NCBI RefSeq assembly: GCF_900142605.1
Contig: NZ_FRBL01000002.1
Span: 496,001 to 560,000 of the forward strand
Direction: 5' to 3'
DNA: 64,000 nucleotides
DNA from: Chitinophaga jiangningensis
GTDB taxonomy: Bacteria; Bacteroidota; Bacteroidia; Chitinophagales; Chitinophagaceae
Shown one piece after another: positions 27,005 through 34,510 of the stretch (the stretch's first letter is position 1; the number at the start of each line of letters is the position of its first letter). The notes below the pieces were generated by a model. That model saw only the letters and a program-made list of their open reading frames with translations. It ran no database searches and had not been told where the DNA came from. The translations under genes were made by a program, and so were the position numbers.

Positions 27005-28357
27005 ATGATTTCAGAGAAAGCCACCCTTCTAAAAGCCATTGCAGAATTTCCAGATGGAGCTTCACTTGATGAGATTATTGCTACAAGTGGCTTCAGCTTC
27101 GGCCGTCGTACATTTCAACGCAGATTAGAGGAATTGAAAAAGTCCGGCGAAATAATAATAACCGGAGCTACCCGGAACCTGCGCTACCATATAGCCGCTC
27201 CAGACTTCTCTGCAACCAAGCTCCCTTCCAGTGCCATCACTTTATCGGAAGCTGCCCAAGAGCTATTGAAATTGGTTCAACGCCCTGTTCAACAGCGCCA
27301 GCCAGTCGGCTACAACCGTAGTTTTCTCGAAAAATATCAGCCTAATATCAGCAACTATTTATCTACGGCAGAACTGAAAAAATTGGCAGAACTAGGTGGT
27401 ACAGCCCGATTAAATGAACCAGCTGGCACTTATGCAAAAGAAATCCTGAACAGATTATTAATAGACTTATCCTGGAACTCCAGCCGTCTGGAAGGTAATA
27501 CCTATTCTCTCCTGGACACTGAAAGATTGATTTCTTCAGGGCATGTAGCAGACAACAAGTCTGCGAAAGAAGCCCAAATGATCCTGAATCACAAGGACGC
27601 TATCGAATTTATTGTACAACTAGCAGATGAAATTGGATTTAACAGGTATACGCTGCTAAACCTTCATTCCTTGTTATCCAACAACCTTTTACCCAACCCC
27701 GCTGCATCAGGGAGGCTAAGACATATTGCTGTAGGCATTCAAAACAGCGTATATACTCCACTGGCTGTTCCCCAACTCATTGAGGAAATGTTTGATTTGA
27801 TGCTTGACAAAGCCTCTCAAATCGAGAATCCCTTTGAACAGGCATTTTTCATCATGGTACATATACCTTATTTACAGCCATTCGATGATGTAAATAAAAG
27901 AGTATCCAGATTAGCATCTAACATTTCACTGAATAAACATAACCTGGCACCCTTATCCTTCATTGATGTGCCGAATGAATTGTATACAAAGGGCCTTATC
28001 GGAGTTTATGAGCTAAATAACGTTGAGCTATTGAAAGATGTCTTTCTCTGGGCTTATGAACGTTCAGCCGCCCAATATGCTGTACTCAGACAATCATTAG
28101 GGGAACCAGATCCATTCCGGTTTAAATACCGCGATCAAATCAGATCCATCATCCATAAAATAATATCTGAGGCAATGGCCAAATCCCAGGTAGAGCCATA
28201 CATAAATGATCAGGCACAGGAATTACCAGAGGTAGATAGAAATAAGTTAATCGAAGTGGTAGAATCAGAGTTACTAACGCTACATGAGGGGAATTTTGCC
28301 AGATACCTGGTTCGCCCCTCCGAATTCAAGAAATGGCAGGAAAAATGGAAATATTAA
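27005..28357 (+). CDS. Fic family protein with N-terminal winged helix and altered catalytic motif
   Basis: A 450-residue protein. The first 65 residues form a DNA-binding-like winged helix (ending GEIIITGATRNLRYHI). The Fic domain follows (about 150-350). Its inhibitory helix motif SSRLEG (Ser159, Glu163, Gly164) is present, as in class II Fic proteins. The active-site loop reads QPFDDVNKRVSR at 291-302: the usual catalytic His is Gln291 and the GNG is DVNK. AMPylation by the standard mechanism is therefore doubtful, although the Asn and Arg residues are kept. It is divergent from the restriction operon and shares its operator, suggesting a transcriptional or post-translational regulator of that system. 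Confidence 0.85.
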   Translation: MISEKATLLKAIAEFPDGASLDEIIATSGFSFGRRTFQRRLEELKKSGEIIITGATRNLRYHIAAPDFSATKLPSSAITLSEAAQELLKLVQRPVQQRQPVGYNRSFLEKYQPNISNYLSTAELKKLAELGGTARLNEPAGTYAKEILNRLLIDLSWNSSRLEGNTYSLLDTERLISSGHVADNKSAKEAQMILNHKDAIEFIVQLADEIGFNRYTLLNLHSLLSNNLLPNPAASGRLRHIAVGIQNSVYTPLAVPQLIEEMFDLMLDKASQIENPFEQAFFIMVHIPYLQPFDDVNKRVSRLASNISLNKHNLAPLSFIDVPNELYTKGLIGVYELNNVELLKDVFLWAYERSAAQYAVLRQSLGEPDPFRFKYRDQIRSIIHKIISEAMAKSQVEPYINDQAQELPEVDRNKLIEVVESELLTLHEGNFARYLVRPSEFKKWQEKWKY

Positions 28358-28470
28358 ATTTGATACCAATCAGTGCGGCCACTGTCCGGTCATTTTATGG
28401 GACAATGTTGCACTGTTTTGCCTCTTATACATAGTTTAAATTTTCAAAATGTAATCGTACAAGGACTTGG

Positions 28471-29457
28471 TTACTTCCCCACACAAATAACAATCCTGTC
28501 AGTACCGGCAAATACCAGGTTGGGGTGCCGATTCACCAGCAAAAACATTTCATTATTATGATCAATTACCCGGTAATCTGAAAGCTCTTTCGGTAGTTCC
28601 AGGGCTATAAGCTGTTTACTATCCAACTCTAGTAATTGCTGTTTATTTTTCCAATCGTCTGATTTAAATGCTGGCGTGAGTATGGCATACCTGCCTGAGG
28701 AAGAGAATGTACATTCTTTACCTCCTTTTTTACCCTCTTTGGATAACCTTCCCAGAGAAAATAATGTCTCTTTTATCGTTCCTTTATCATCGACAGTACT
28801 TAATTCTGAATACTCCATTCCCGGCTTTAAATAACCGCCATCTCTGTCGCCGATCCCGTACAGGAAGGAAACGCCGCCTTTATTTAGCGCATGCAAGATC
28901 GTACATGGTTTCTGCGGCTTATCGAAACTTTCGTTTTCCAGGGCGATTAATTGTTTGTTATTCCAGTATTCTAAATCCAGCCAGGTGGCAGTCCCTTTAT
29001 CTACATTCACTTCCAGGTTGGCTGCATATACAGGCAACATGCCAGCGTTTGTAAATAGTATAGGTATTATGTTGGTATCAGTGTTGCCGGCCGTATGGTA
29101 ATTAGACAGAGGTCTGTCGAAATTTGGATACTTTATTTTAGGAAGGTGATTGGTGATAGTAATCCTGATGGGTGTAGTTTTATTGCTTTCATCATATAGC
29201 AGGACCATATCATTTTTAGAAGAATAAAGTCCTGCATAATTTTGAAAATGAAAGAAAGCGGGAGATTGGAAAACATCACAGGCCAGTTCATCTACCTTTG
29301 TTTCCACGATTTCATTTCCTTTAAACCATGCTAAGTAGCAGGTATCATCCTGTGAATAAAATCCAACAACGGTGCCTGTATGTAAGAGTACGATCCTGTG
29401 AAATTGTTTTTGTGCGGCATGCTGGATTTCAAGTGTTTGGATGGGTGCTAATATCAT
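28471..29457 (-). CDS. hypothetical protein (accessory region)
   Basis: A 328-residue protein from the ATG at 29455-29457 (MILAPIQTLEIQHAAQ); a 16-residue upstream extension is less likely. No known domain is recognised. It is rich in beta-strand patterns with repeated aromatic and Asp/Gly turns (YSSKNDMVLLYDES, FLYGIGDRDGGYLKPG, FSSSGRYAILTPAF), suggesting a propeller-like or immunity-protein fold. There is no signal peptide and no transmembrane segment. It is convergent with the Fic gene and downstream of the TPR genes on the same strand with a 115-bp gap. Function unknown. Confidence 0.65.
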   Translation of the reverse strand: MILAPIQTLEIQHAAQKQFHRIVLLHTGTVVGFYSQDDTCYLAWFKGNEIVETKVDELACDVFQSPAFFHFQNYAGLYSSKNDMVLLYDESNKTTPIRITITNHLPKIKYPNFDRPLSNYHTAGNTDTNIIPILFTNAGMLPVYAANLEVNVDKGTATWLDLEYWNNKQLIALENESFDKPQKPCTILHALNKGGVSFLYGIGDRDGGYLKPGMEYSELSTVDDKGTIKETLFSLGRLSKEGKKGGKECTFSSSGRYAILTPAFKSDDWKNKQQLLELDSKQLIALELPKELSDYRVIDHNNEMFLLVNRHPNLVFAGTDRIVICVGK

Positions 29458-29572
29458 GATGCGTTGTTTGGGCTTGGGAGGTGGAATGCACGAAGTGTTG
29501 GGCATTAGCTATGACTCCATTCATCCTTATGAAAAAAAATTTCCATCATTAAAGATAATGACTTCCCTCAAA

Positions 29573-29998
29573 TCACCGATTACTAATCTCTCCCCGGATC
29601 AGTTCAAAGTATTCAGAAGGCTGATCTTCAAATATATCTTCACCGTCCAGCATATATGCCCGCATAAAGTGCTCTTTAGCTTTATCCAGCTGCTCCCACC
29701 CAAAATATACCTGCCCAATGCAGAACCAGATATAGGGATTTCCAATTCCGTCAGGTGCTTTTAGGGCTTGCTGATACGCATCCATTGCATTTGGCAAGTC
29801 TTCTAAACTAAAATATGCATCCCCCATTGCAGTATAGAGCCATGTGGCAGCTTCCCAATCAAGCTTGGGACTGGGTAACAGGTCTAATGCCTGCTGATAT
29901 TCTATTAATGCAGCACTAAACTGCTCACTTTCCGCCAGCACATCCCCTTTTTCGGAGAGTTCCAAAATGCGGTCGTATACGTCATCAGCAAGTTCCAT
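29573..29998 (-). CDS. TPR protein, paralogue of the upstream broken gene
   Basis: A 141-residue cytoplasmic protein made of three TPR-like helix pairs: GDVLAESEQFSAALIEYQQALDL, MGDAYFSLEDLPNAMDAYQQAL and GQVYFGWEQLDKAKEHFMRAY (given here as landmarks). The C-terminus FEDQPSEYFELIRGEI is typical of small TPR proteins of this type. The ATG lies one base after the stop of the upstream gene, so translation is probably coupled. The partner is a related TPR gene carrying an in-frame stop. Such TPR proteins sit near secreted toxin genes in some bacteria, but none is visible here. Role unknown. Confidence 0.75.
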   Translation of the reverse strand: MELADDVYDRILELSEKGDVLAESEQFSAALIEYQQALDLLPSPKLDWEAATWLYTAMGDAYFSLEDLPNAMDAYQQALKAPDGIGNPYIWFCIGQVYFGWEQLDKAKEHFMRAYMLDGEDIFEDQPSEYFELIRGEISNR

Positions 29999-29999
29999 G

Positions 30000-30443
30000 T
30001 TATTTGCCTATTTGTTTTTTAAAGAATGTGATATATTTTTTATCCTGCTCTTCGAAGCATTTTCCTTTAGACTTGTCATTGGCAATACGAAAGTTTTCCA
30101 GCGCCATTTCCGGCTCGCCTGCTTCATAGTAAACCTTGCCTTTCAGGAATTCCCAGTCGCTCATAATGCCTTTATTTTTCAGGTAATTCCCCAGTTCTTC
30201 CACCCATTTTATTGCATTGGGATAATCCTGAATTTTCAGGTAATTCTCCACCATCCACTCAATTACGTTGGATGAATCACCATAATCTTTTTTAGGTTCC
30301 GGGATCATTGCCAGGCATTGCTCATACTTTTCAAAGGAAGCCCTATAATCCTTTTATAGAAAATCTTCATACGCTTCATCGCTCAGGGCGTCAAATGCAT
30401 TGTAAATGGGTTCCGGCAGATCGAGGTATTTTTCAACTTGCAT
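30000..30443 (-). pseudogene. TPR gene interrupted by an in-frame TAA
   Basis: Reading from the ATG at 30441-30443 gives MQVEKYLDLPEPIYNAFDAL and continues for 29 residues to a TAA at 30354-30356, then stays open in the same frame to 30000. The part after the stop (KDYRASFEKYEQCLAMIPEP, then DWEFLKGKVYYEAGEPEMAL) is the continuing TPR protein, paralogous to the gene immediately downstream. One base change from CAA, GAA or AAA explains it. An internal ATG at 30306-30308 could still make a 102-residue fragment. A sequencing error is the main alternative. Confidence 0.75.
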
Positions 30444-30552
30444 ATGGGTTATTTTTATCAGATAACACCTATAAATTAGTATAAAACGCCTAAATAGCCA
30501 AGGCAAATACTATTTTATCCCCTATCTTTCCACTCAAATCATTCCAAGCCTT

Positions 30553-31389
30553 ATGATCCAAAAACCTCACGTTACTAACATCGCCAACAACGAGTGGGCA
30601 TTCATCCAACCCGCAGCATTTTCCAATGAAGAAACCCTGCAGCAATACACTGTAGCCGTAGGAATGCTGGATACCAATGATGTTTACGCCGAACTGATTC
30701 TGAAAGCGATCATTAAGGACCACCCCTATCACCTGGATGCCTACAACCACTTATCCGTGGCGTTCAGAAACCAGGAGAAAGCATTTGAAAGCTACCTGGT
30801 AGCAGAGAAGTCATACCGGCTCGGTAGAGAATGCTTTCCTAAAGAATTTAAGATAAAAAACGCCAGACTCCCCTATATCAACTCCGACAACCGGCCCTTT
30901 CTTCGCGCATGCCATATATGGGGACTGGAACTGCAGTTCAATGAAGAATATGAAAGAGCCATTGAGATATTTGATGAGATGCTGCAACTGAATCCAAACG
31001 ATAACCAGGGAGCCAGGCACCTGAAGCTGGAATGCCTCTTTGTGCTGAAGGATTTTGCTGCAGCAAACCAGTTGCTGCAAAGCTACCCTGGAGAGTCGTC
31101 CATTGAATTTACCTATGGAAAAATTTTCATTGCCATATTAGCAGGTGACCAAAAAAGTGCGGAACAGCTTTTAGGAGATGCGGTGGCCACTAATCCATAT
31201 TTACCCGCAGAGATTGTGAAGAAGCGGCATACACCACCGCCGGGCTTCCTGGACGAGGAAATAACCGTAGGTTCCCGGCATGAAGCGTATGAGTACTGGT
31301 TCGACTATGCAGATATCTGCATGCAGCAGCCAGTGATCGAGTTCTTCGAAAGTATGAAACCAGTCTGGAGCAAGAAAAAAAGTAAGTAA
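30553..31389 (+). CDS. TPR-containing hypothetical protein
   Basis: A 278-residue soluble protein. TPR-like helix pairs occupy the middle (GLELQFNEEYERAIEIFDEM with LNPNDNQGARHLKLECLFVL, then FAAANQLLQSYPGES). The C-terminal region PYLPAEIVKKRHTPPPGFLD and VGSRHEAYEYWFDYADIC is characteristic of a small group of TPR proteins also found in eukaryotic ST7-like families, though I hold that link loosely. It is divergent from the broken TPR gene and ends in a hairpin shared with the convergent membrane-protein gene. No function can be assigned beyond protein-protein interaction. Confidence 0.7.
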   Translation: MIQKPHVTNIANNEWAFIQPAAFSNEETLQQYTVAVGMLDTNDVYAELILKAIIKDHPYHLDAYNHLSVAFRNQEKAFESYLVAEKSYRLGRECFPKEFKIKNARLPYINSDNRPFLRACHIWGLELQFNEEYERAIEIFDEMLQLNPNDNQGARHLKLECLFVLKDFAAANQLLQSYPGESSIEFTYGKIFIAILAGDQKSAEQLLGDAVATNPYLPAEIVKKRHTPPPGFLDEEITVGSRHEAYEYWFDYADICMQQPVIEFFESMKPVWSKKKSK

Positions 31390-31411
31390 AGCAGCTTCGC
31401 AGCTGCTTTAC
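31386..31411. terminator. hairpin between convergent genes
   Basis: GTAAAGCAGC at 31386-31395 and GCTGCTTTAC at 31402-31411 form a 10-bp perfect stem around TTCGCA. It has no long T-tract, so termination efficiency is uncertain. Confidence 0.5.
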
Positions 31412-31419
31412 GCATAAGT

Positions 31420-32511
31420 TTAATATCCGCCGGAGGCTCCTCCTCCACCGCCATCACCACCGCCAAATTCAAAACCATCCTTCGGCGGAGCACCTACCTT
31501 GTTAAACGTTTGGGCGATAATCAATGACTCAAGCTGCACCGCCGCTGCCTGGTCTTCGTCCACTTCCTCCGAAGTGAACCCGTTCTTCGGCGTTTTCAGG
31601 TAACGTATAAGTATATACGCTATGAGTATCATAGCCACCCCTGCCAGGGTCATGGCTACTTCCAAAGGTGCAATACTGTGGTAGTACCGGATGGTAAATA
31701 CCATAGCAGCTACCAGTACCAGCCCCGAACGAAGCAGGGTTCTGTTTTTTCTATAAATGCCAAAAAAAAGATACACCAGCGGTATCAGTACGGTGCTCAC
31801 CCAAAATATCTGTTGGCTTTGCTCCGTTACCTCGCGGACAATGAAATAATTACCGGCGGCATACAAGGTGAGCAAAGAGAGCGACTGCAATACCATCGCA
31901 TTATTTTCGTAGTACTTATTTTTCAGATTGCATGCCGCCAGATATATCCCGAGCGACGCCGCCATGATCAACCATGGGCTGGAACTAAAACTAAACAACA
32001 GGAATATTACACCGGCGAAAGCTGCCGCCGTGGCCAGCATATCAGCGAAACGCAGACTAAAATAAGCACCCAACATAGTTACTATCACCGCTATTCCACG
32101 CTCCGAATCCCCGCCGTGATTAAACATAATGAAGGCACTCACGATACAGATGCCGCTGCAATAAATTAACGCATCGTCGGCACCGGACTTATAGTGATGT
32201 TTTTCCCTGATCAGTAACTCCGCCCCCACATAACTTATTACACCAAAGAAGACCAGCAACCCGCCAAAGGCATTGTCCGACCCGCCATGTACCATCATTA
32301 AGGTAAACAAACCCAATGAGAATCCCACAATGATCGCAGTGAGAATAAAGATACCTAGACGCACGAAAAAATTCGGTGTATAAAACGCCACCGGATGCGC
32401 TGCAATAATCGCATCCTTTTCCTCCGCCGTGATTAACTGTTGTTTGAATGCCTGTTCTGTAGCTGCAACCACCTCAAGGTGGTCCAGCTGGGTTTTATTA
32501 TAAGCTAGCAT
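31420..32511 (-). CDS. multi-pass membrane protein with Gly-rich tail
   Basis: A 363-residue membrane protein with about nine or ten predicted transmembrane helices between residues 50 and 300 (for example FVRLGIFILTAIIVGFSLGLF and LVLVAAMVFTIRYYHSIAPL). The C-terminus is a glycine-rich tail GGGDGGGGGASGGY, a feature shared with TPM-domain and DUF2207-like membrane proteins. It overlaps the start of its neighbour's 3' end by 14 bp, and the two share the same fold pattern, so they are probably a pair acting together. It may belong to the DUF2157/DUF4401-like group. Function unknown. Confidence 0.65.
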   Translation of the reverse strand: MLAYNKTQLDHLEVVAATEQAFKQQLITAEEKDAIIAAHPVAFYTPNFFVRLGIFILTAIIVGFSLGLFTLMMVHGGSDNAFGGLLVFFGVISYVGAELLIREKHHYKSGADDALIYCSGICIVSAFIMFNHGGDSERGIAVIVTMLGAYFSLRFADMLATAAAFAGVIFLLFSFSSSPWLIMAASLGIYLAACNLKNKYYENNAMVLQSLSLLTLYAAGNYFIVREVTEQSQQIFWVSTVLIPLVYLFFGIYRKNRTLLRSGLVLVAAMVFTIRYYHSIAPLEVAMTLAGVAMILIAYILIRYLKTPKNGFTSEEVDEDQAAAVQLESLIIAQTFNKVGAPPKDGFEFGGGDGGGGGASGGY

Positions 32512-33505
32512 GTTTGATCTTTTTATTGGCTTTTACTAAGAAGACGATCAGGCCGATGGCAGAAGCAATGAAATATAGAAAACCTGTATATACTGCACCT
32601 ATATCATCTACCAAAATCAACAGGCGAATAATCACGTAACTCACCGCCACATAAGCATACAACGATACGATGAGCAAAAAGTAAAAGCTCCGGTGTTTAA
32701 AGGCATCCCTAAAGCACCAACAACAGCCTGCGGCCAGCAGGATAAACCACACAAAATAGTAGTTAATACCCTCGCTGATAGTAAAACCGAAGTCGCTACT
32801 AAACATCCCAGCCAAACAAGCGATGAGAAATATATGCGTACCGAAATTGCGGTAAGTAAAACCGAAATGCGCTTTCTTGTGGAAATGATTGCTCAGAAAG
32901 TCAGCCAGGCAGACCCCCACGCCCAGCAAAGCACCGGTTCTGATCAGGTGTGAATCGTTCAGCGATAAGCCACCCATCAATGCATAAGGCGAAATATTTA
33001 CCCCCAGCCAGGCAGCGAAATTGGTAATGGCCAGACTCAACACACCAATATGATCGAAGTAGTACGCACTAAACAACAGCACCACCAGCGGAATAAATAC
33101 GGCCGTGCCGTAATGATTGGCAAAAACCGTGTAGGTGCCTTGCAAGTAGGTGATAAAAGTGATGAAGAGCAGACAGCCCAGTAATAAAATATAATCGAAA
33201 AACGGCGTCGGGGACGATACTTTTTCCCATGTAAATGGCTTTTTGTGCCTGTAACAATAATAGAAACAGCCCGCACAAGCCGCGGCAATGGCTACCAATA
33301 TCACCTGGTGACCAATAGTATCAATGTTTTTATAAACGAGGATTCCCAACCCGCCACTCAATAATAATACACCCAGGTACAGGATCGTTTTCAATTCCCA
33401 ATGGAGGCTAAACAACCTGGTAGCAGCGGCGTTTTGGAGCTTGTCAGCGGAACCCGGGGACAGGTGTCCGGCGCGCTGCAGTTTGTCGAACAAATGGATA
33501 TTCAT
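32498..33505 (-). CDS. DUF2157-like membrane protein
   Basis: A 335-residue multi-pass protein. The N-terminal helical stretch HLFDKLQRAGHLSPGSADKL and the first membrane segment LYLGVLLLSGGLGILVYKNI match the layout of DUF2157 proteins. About ten transmembrane helices follow, and a short basic tail NKKIKHASL ends it. It lies upstream of, and overlaps by 14 bp, the Gly-tailed membrane protein gene, implying translational coupling and perhaps a hetero-complex. No catalytic residues are evident. Confidence 0.7.
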   Translation of the reverse strand: MNIHLFDKLQRAGHLSPGSADKLQNAAATRLFSLHWELKTILYLGVLLLSGGLGILVYKNIDTIGHQVILVAIAAACAGCFYYCYRHKKPFTWEKVSSPTPFFDYILLLGCLLFITFITYLQGTYTVFANHYGTAVFIPLVVLLFSAYYFDHIGVLSLAITNFAAWLGVNISPYALMGGLSLNDSHLIRTGALLGVGVCLADFLSNHFHKKAHFGFTYRNFGTHIFLIACLAGMFSSDFGFTISEGINYYFVWFILLAAGCCWCFRDAFKHRSFYFLLIVSLYAYVAVSYVIIRLLILVDDIGAVYTGFLYFIASAIGLIVFLVKANKKIKHASL

Positions 33506-33550
33506 GAGTGGAAAAATAGGATATTCCCGTCAGGTTTCCATACTTTCCAT

Positions 33551-34018
33551 TTAATATACATCAAGTATCTCCAGCTCCATCTTATTAAATTGAAAGTGAT
33601 CGCCTGGCTTTTTATGTAGTAATAGTCGCGCCAGCGGGGCTTGTGGTGAAAGGAAAAATACCTGCTGGTCATCGATCAACTGTTTGCCCAGGCCGGCGGC
33701 AATATAAAAAGCATAGGAGGCACATTGTATAAAGGCTCCTGATTGTACCGAGGCAAAAACGGTGTTGGTGGCAACTTTCATCAGCTGATCCAATTCTTTT
33801 TTGTGCTCCAGTAGTTGCCGGGTATACATATCTTTCTGCAGATTCCCCATCGCACGACCAGTTTCATATTTATCCCCTGCTGAGCTTTTCTCCTCGCTGT
33901 TAGCTGCTTCCTGTGCAGCATCAATTGCCAGCTTTGTAGCTGCTATCCTTTCAGTAATAATGGCTTCCCCGGTGGACTTCAAACGGGTTTTGAATGCTAC
34001 TTTTTCCTCGTTTGTCAT
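33551..34018 (-). CDS. GreA/GreB-like C-terminal domain protein
   Basis: A 155-residue protein. The N-terminal half is a charged helical stretch (residues 1-85) with GDKYETGRAMGNLQKDMYTR, like the coiled coil of Gre factors. The C-terminal half ends FFLSPQAPLARLLLHKKPGD followed by KMELEILDV, which mirrors the SPLGKALLGKKVGDEVEV-type ending of GreA and its FKBP-like domain. The coiled coil lacks an obvious acidic tip pair, so transcript-cleavage activity is doubtful. Related proteins in this phylum are often misnamed 3-oxoacyl-ACP synthase. Single gene. Confidence 0.7.
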   Translation of the reverse strand: MTNEEKVAFKTRLKSTGEAIITERIAATKLAIDAAQEAANSEEKSSAGDKYETGRAMGNLQKDMYTRQLLEHKKELDQLMKVATNTVFASVQSGAFIQCASYAFYIAAGLGKQLIDDQQVFFLSPQAPLARLLLHKKPGDHFQFNKMELEILDVY

Positions 34019-34175
34019 TTTTGAAAACTTAATACTCCCTGGTAAAACTAGTAAAATTAGCTTTAATGGCCGTTCATATCTCCCTGTACTATACTTATAA
34101 AAGCTGTGTTGTCGAAATCACACTCTAATCAATAAATTTTGTAAATTAGATACATAACCTCAACCGCGAAAAACC

Positions 34176-34397
34176 ATGTCTAAATCAACCAAACAAAAAT
34201 TGCAGGAACTAGCGCATGAAGTGAAGCTGCTAAAGGAGCAAAAAGCGCAGCTTGGAACCCAGGAAGAAAAAAAAGCCGCAATATTGGATATGATGATTGC
34301 CATAGCAGAACAGGAGTATAATTTGGAAGCCCGCAAAAAACGGGCACCCGCGGCTGGCAACAGCCAATTCCCCGGGCTGTCCGGCGAACAGTTTTAA
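34176..34397 (+). pseudogene. possible IS3-family OrfA remnant or small coiled-coil protein
   Basis: A 73-residue reading frame, MSKSTKQKLQELAHEVKLLK followed by KKAAILDMMIAIAEQEYNLE and RKKRAPA. The coiled coil plus the ILDMMIAIAEQEYN...RKK ending resembles the C-terminal half of IS3-family OrfA proteins of Bacteroidota, which precedes the OrfB integrase. The N-terminal HTH is absent and no OrfB follows, so it would be a relic or a domesticated fragment. It has its own ATG and no obvious frame damage, so a genuine small protein is also possible. No terminal repeats are visible. Confidence 0.45.
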
Positions 34398-34470
34398 TTG
34401 ATCCTTGCATCGCCAGGTCCAGCACTGCCTTAGGGGTGAAGCTGCTGATCATCGACGGCGACTTTCTTCA

Positions 34471-34502
34471 ATAAAAAATGCGACAGAGCAGGGCCCTGTC
34501 GC
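34471..34502 (-). terminator. terminator of the TPR lipoprotein gene
   Basis: On the minus strand GCGACAG (34496-34502) pairs with CTGTCGC (34480-34486), followed by a T-rich run (the plus-strand A-run at 34473-34478). Confidence 0.75.
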
Positions 34503-34510
34503 GACAAATT

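Noticed and set aside
26994..27008. Four-codon ATG frame overlapping the fic start
   Set aside because: Too short to judge, with no supporting signal; regarded as chance.
34180..34452. 90-residue minus-strand reading frame opposite the OrfA-like frame
   Set aside because: Its composition (Cys/Pro/Arg-rich, no motif) is that of a shadow frame, and it overlaps the coiled-coil frame on the other strand.
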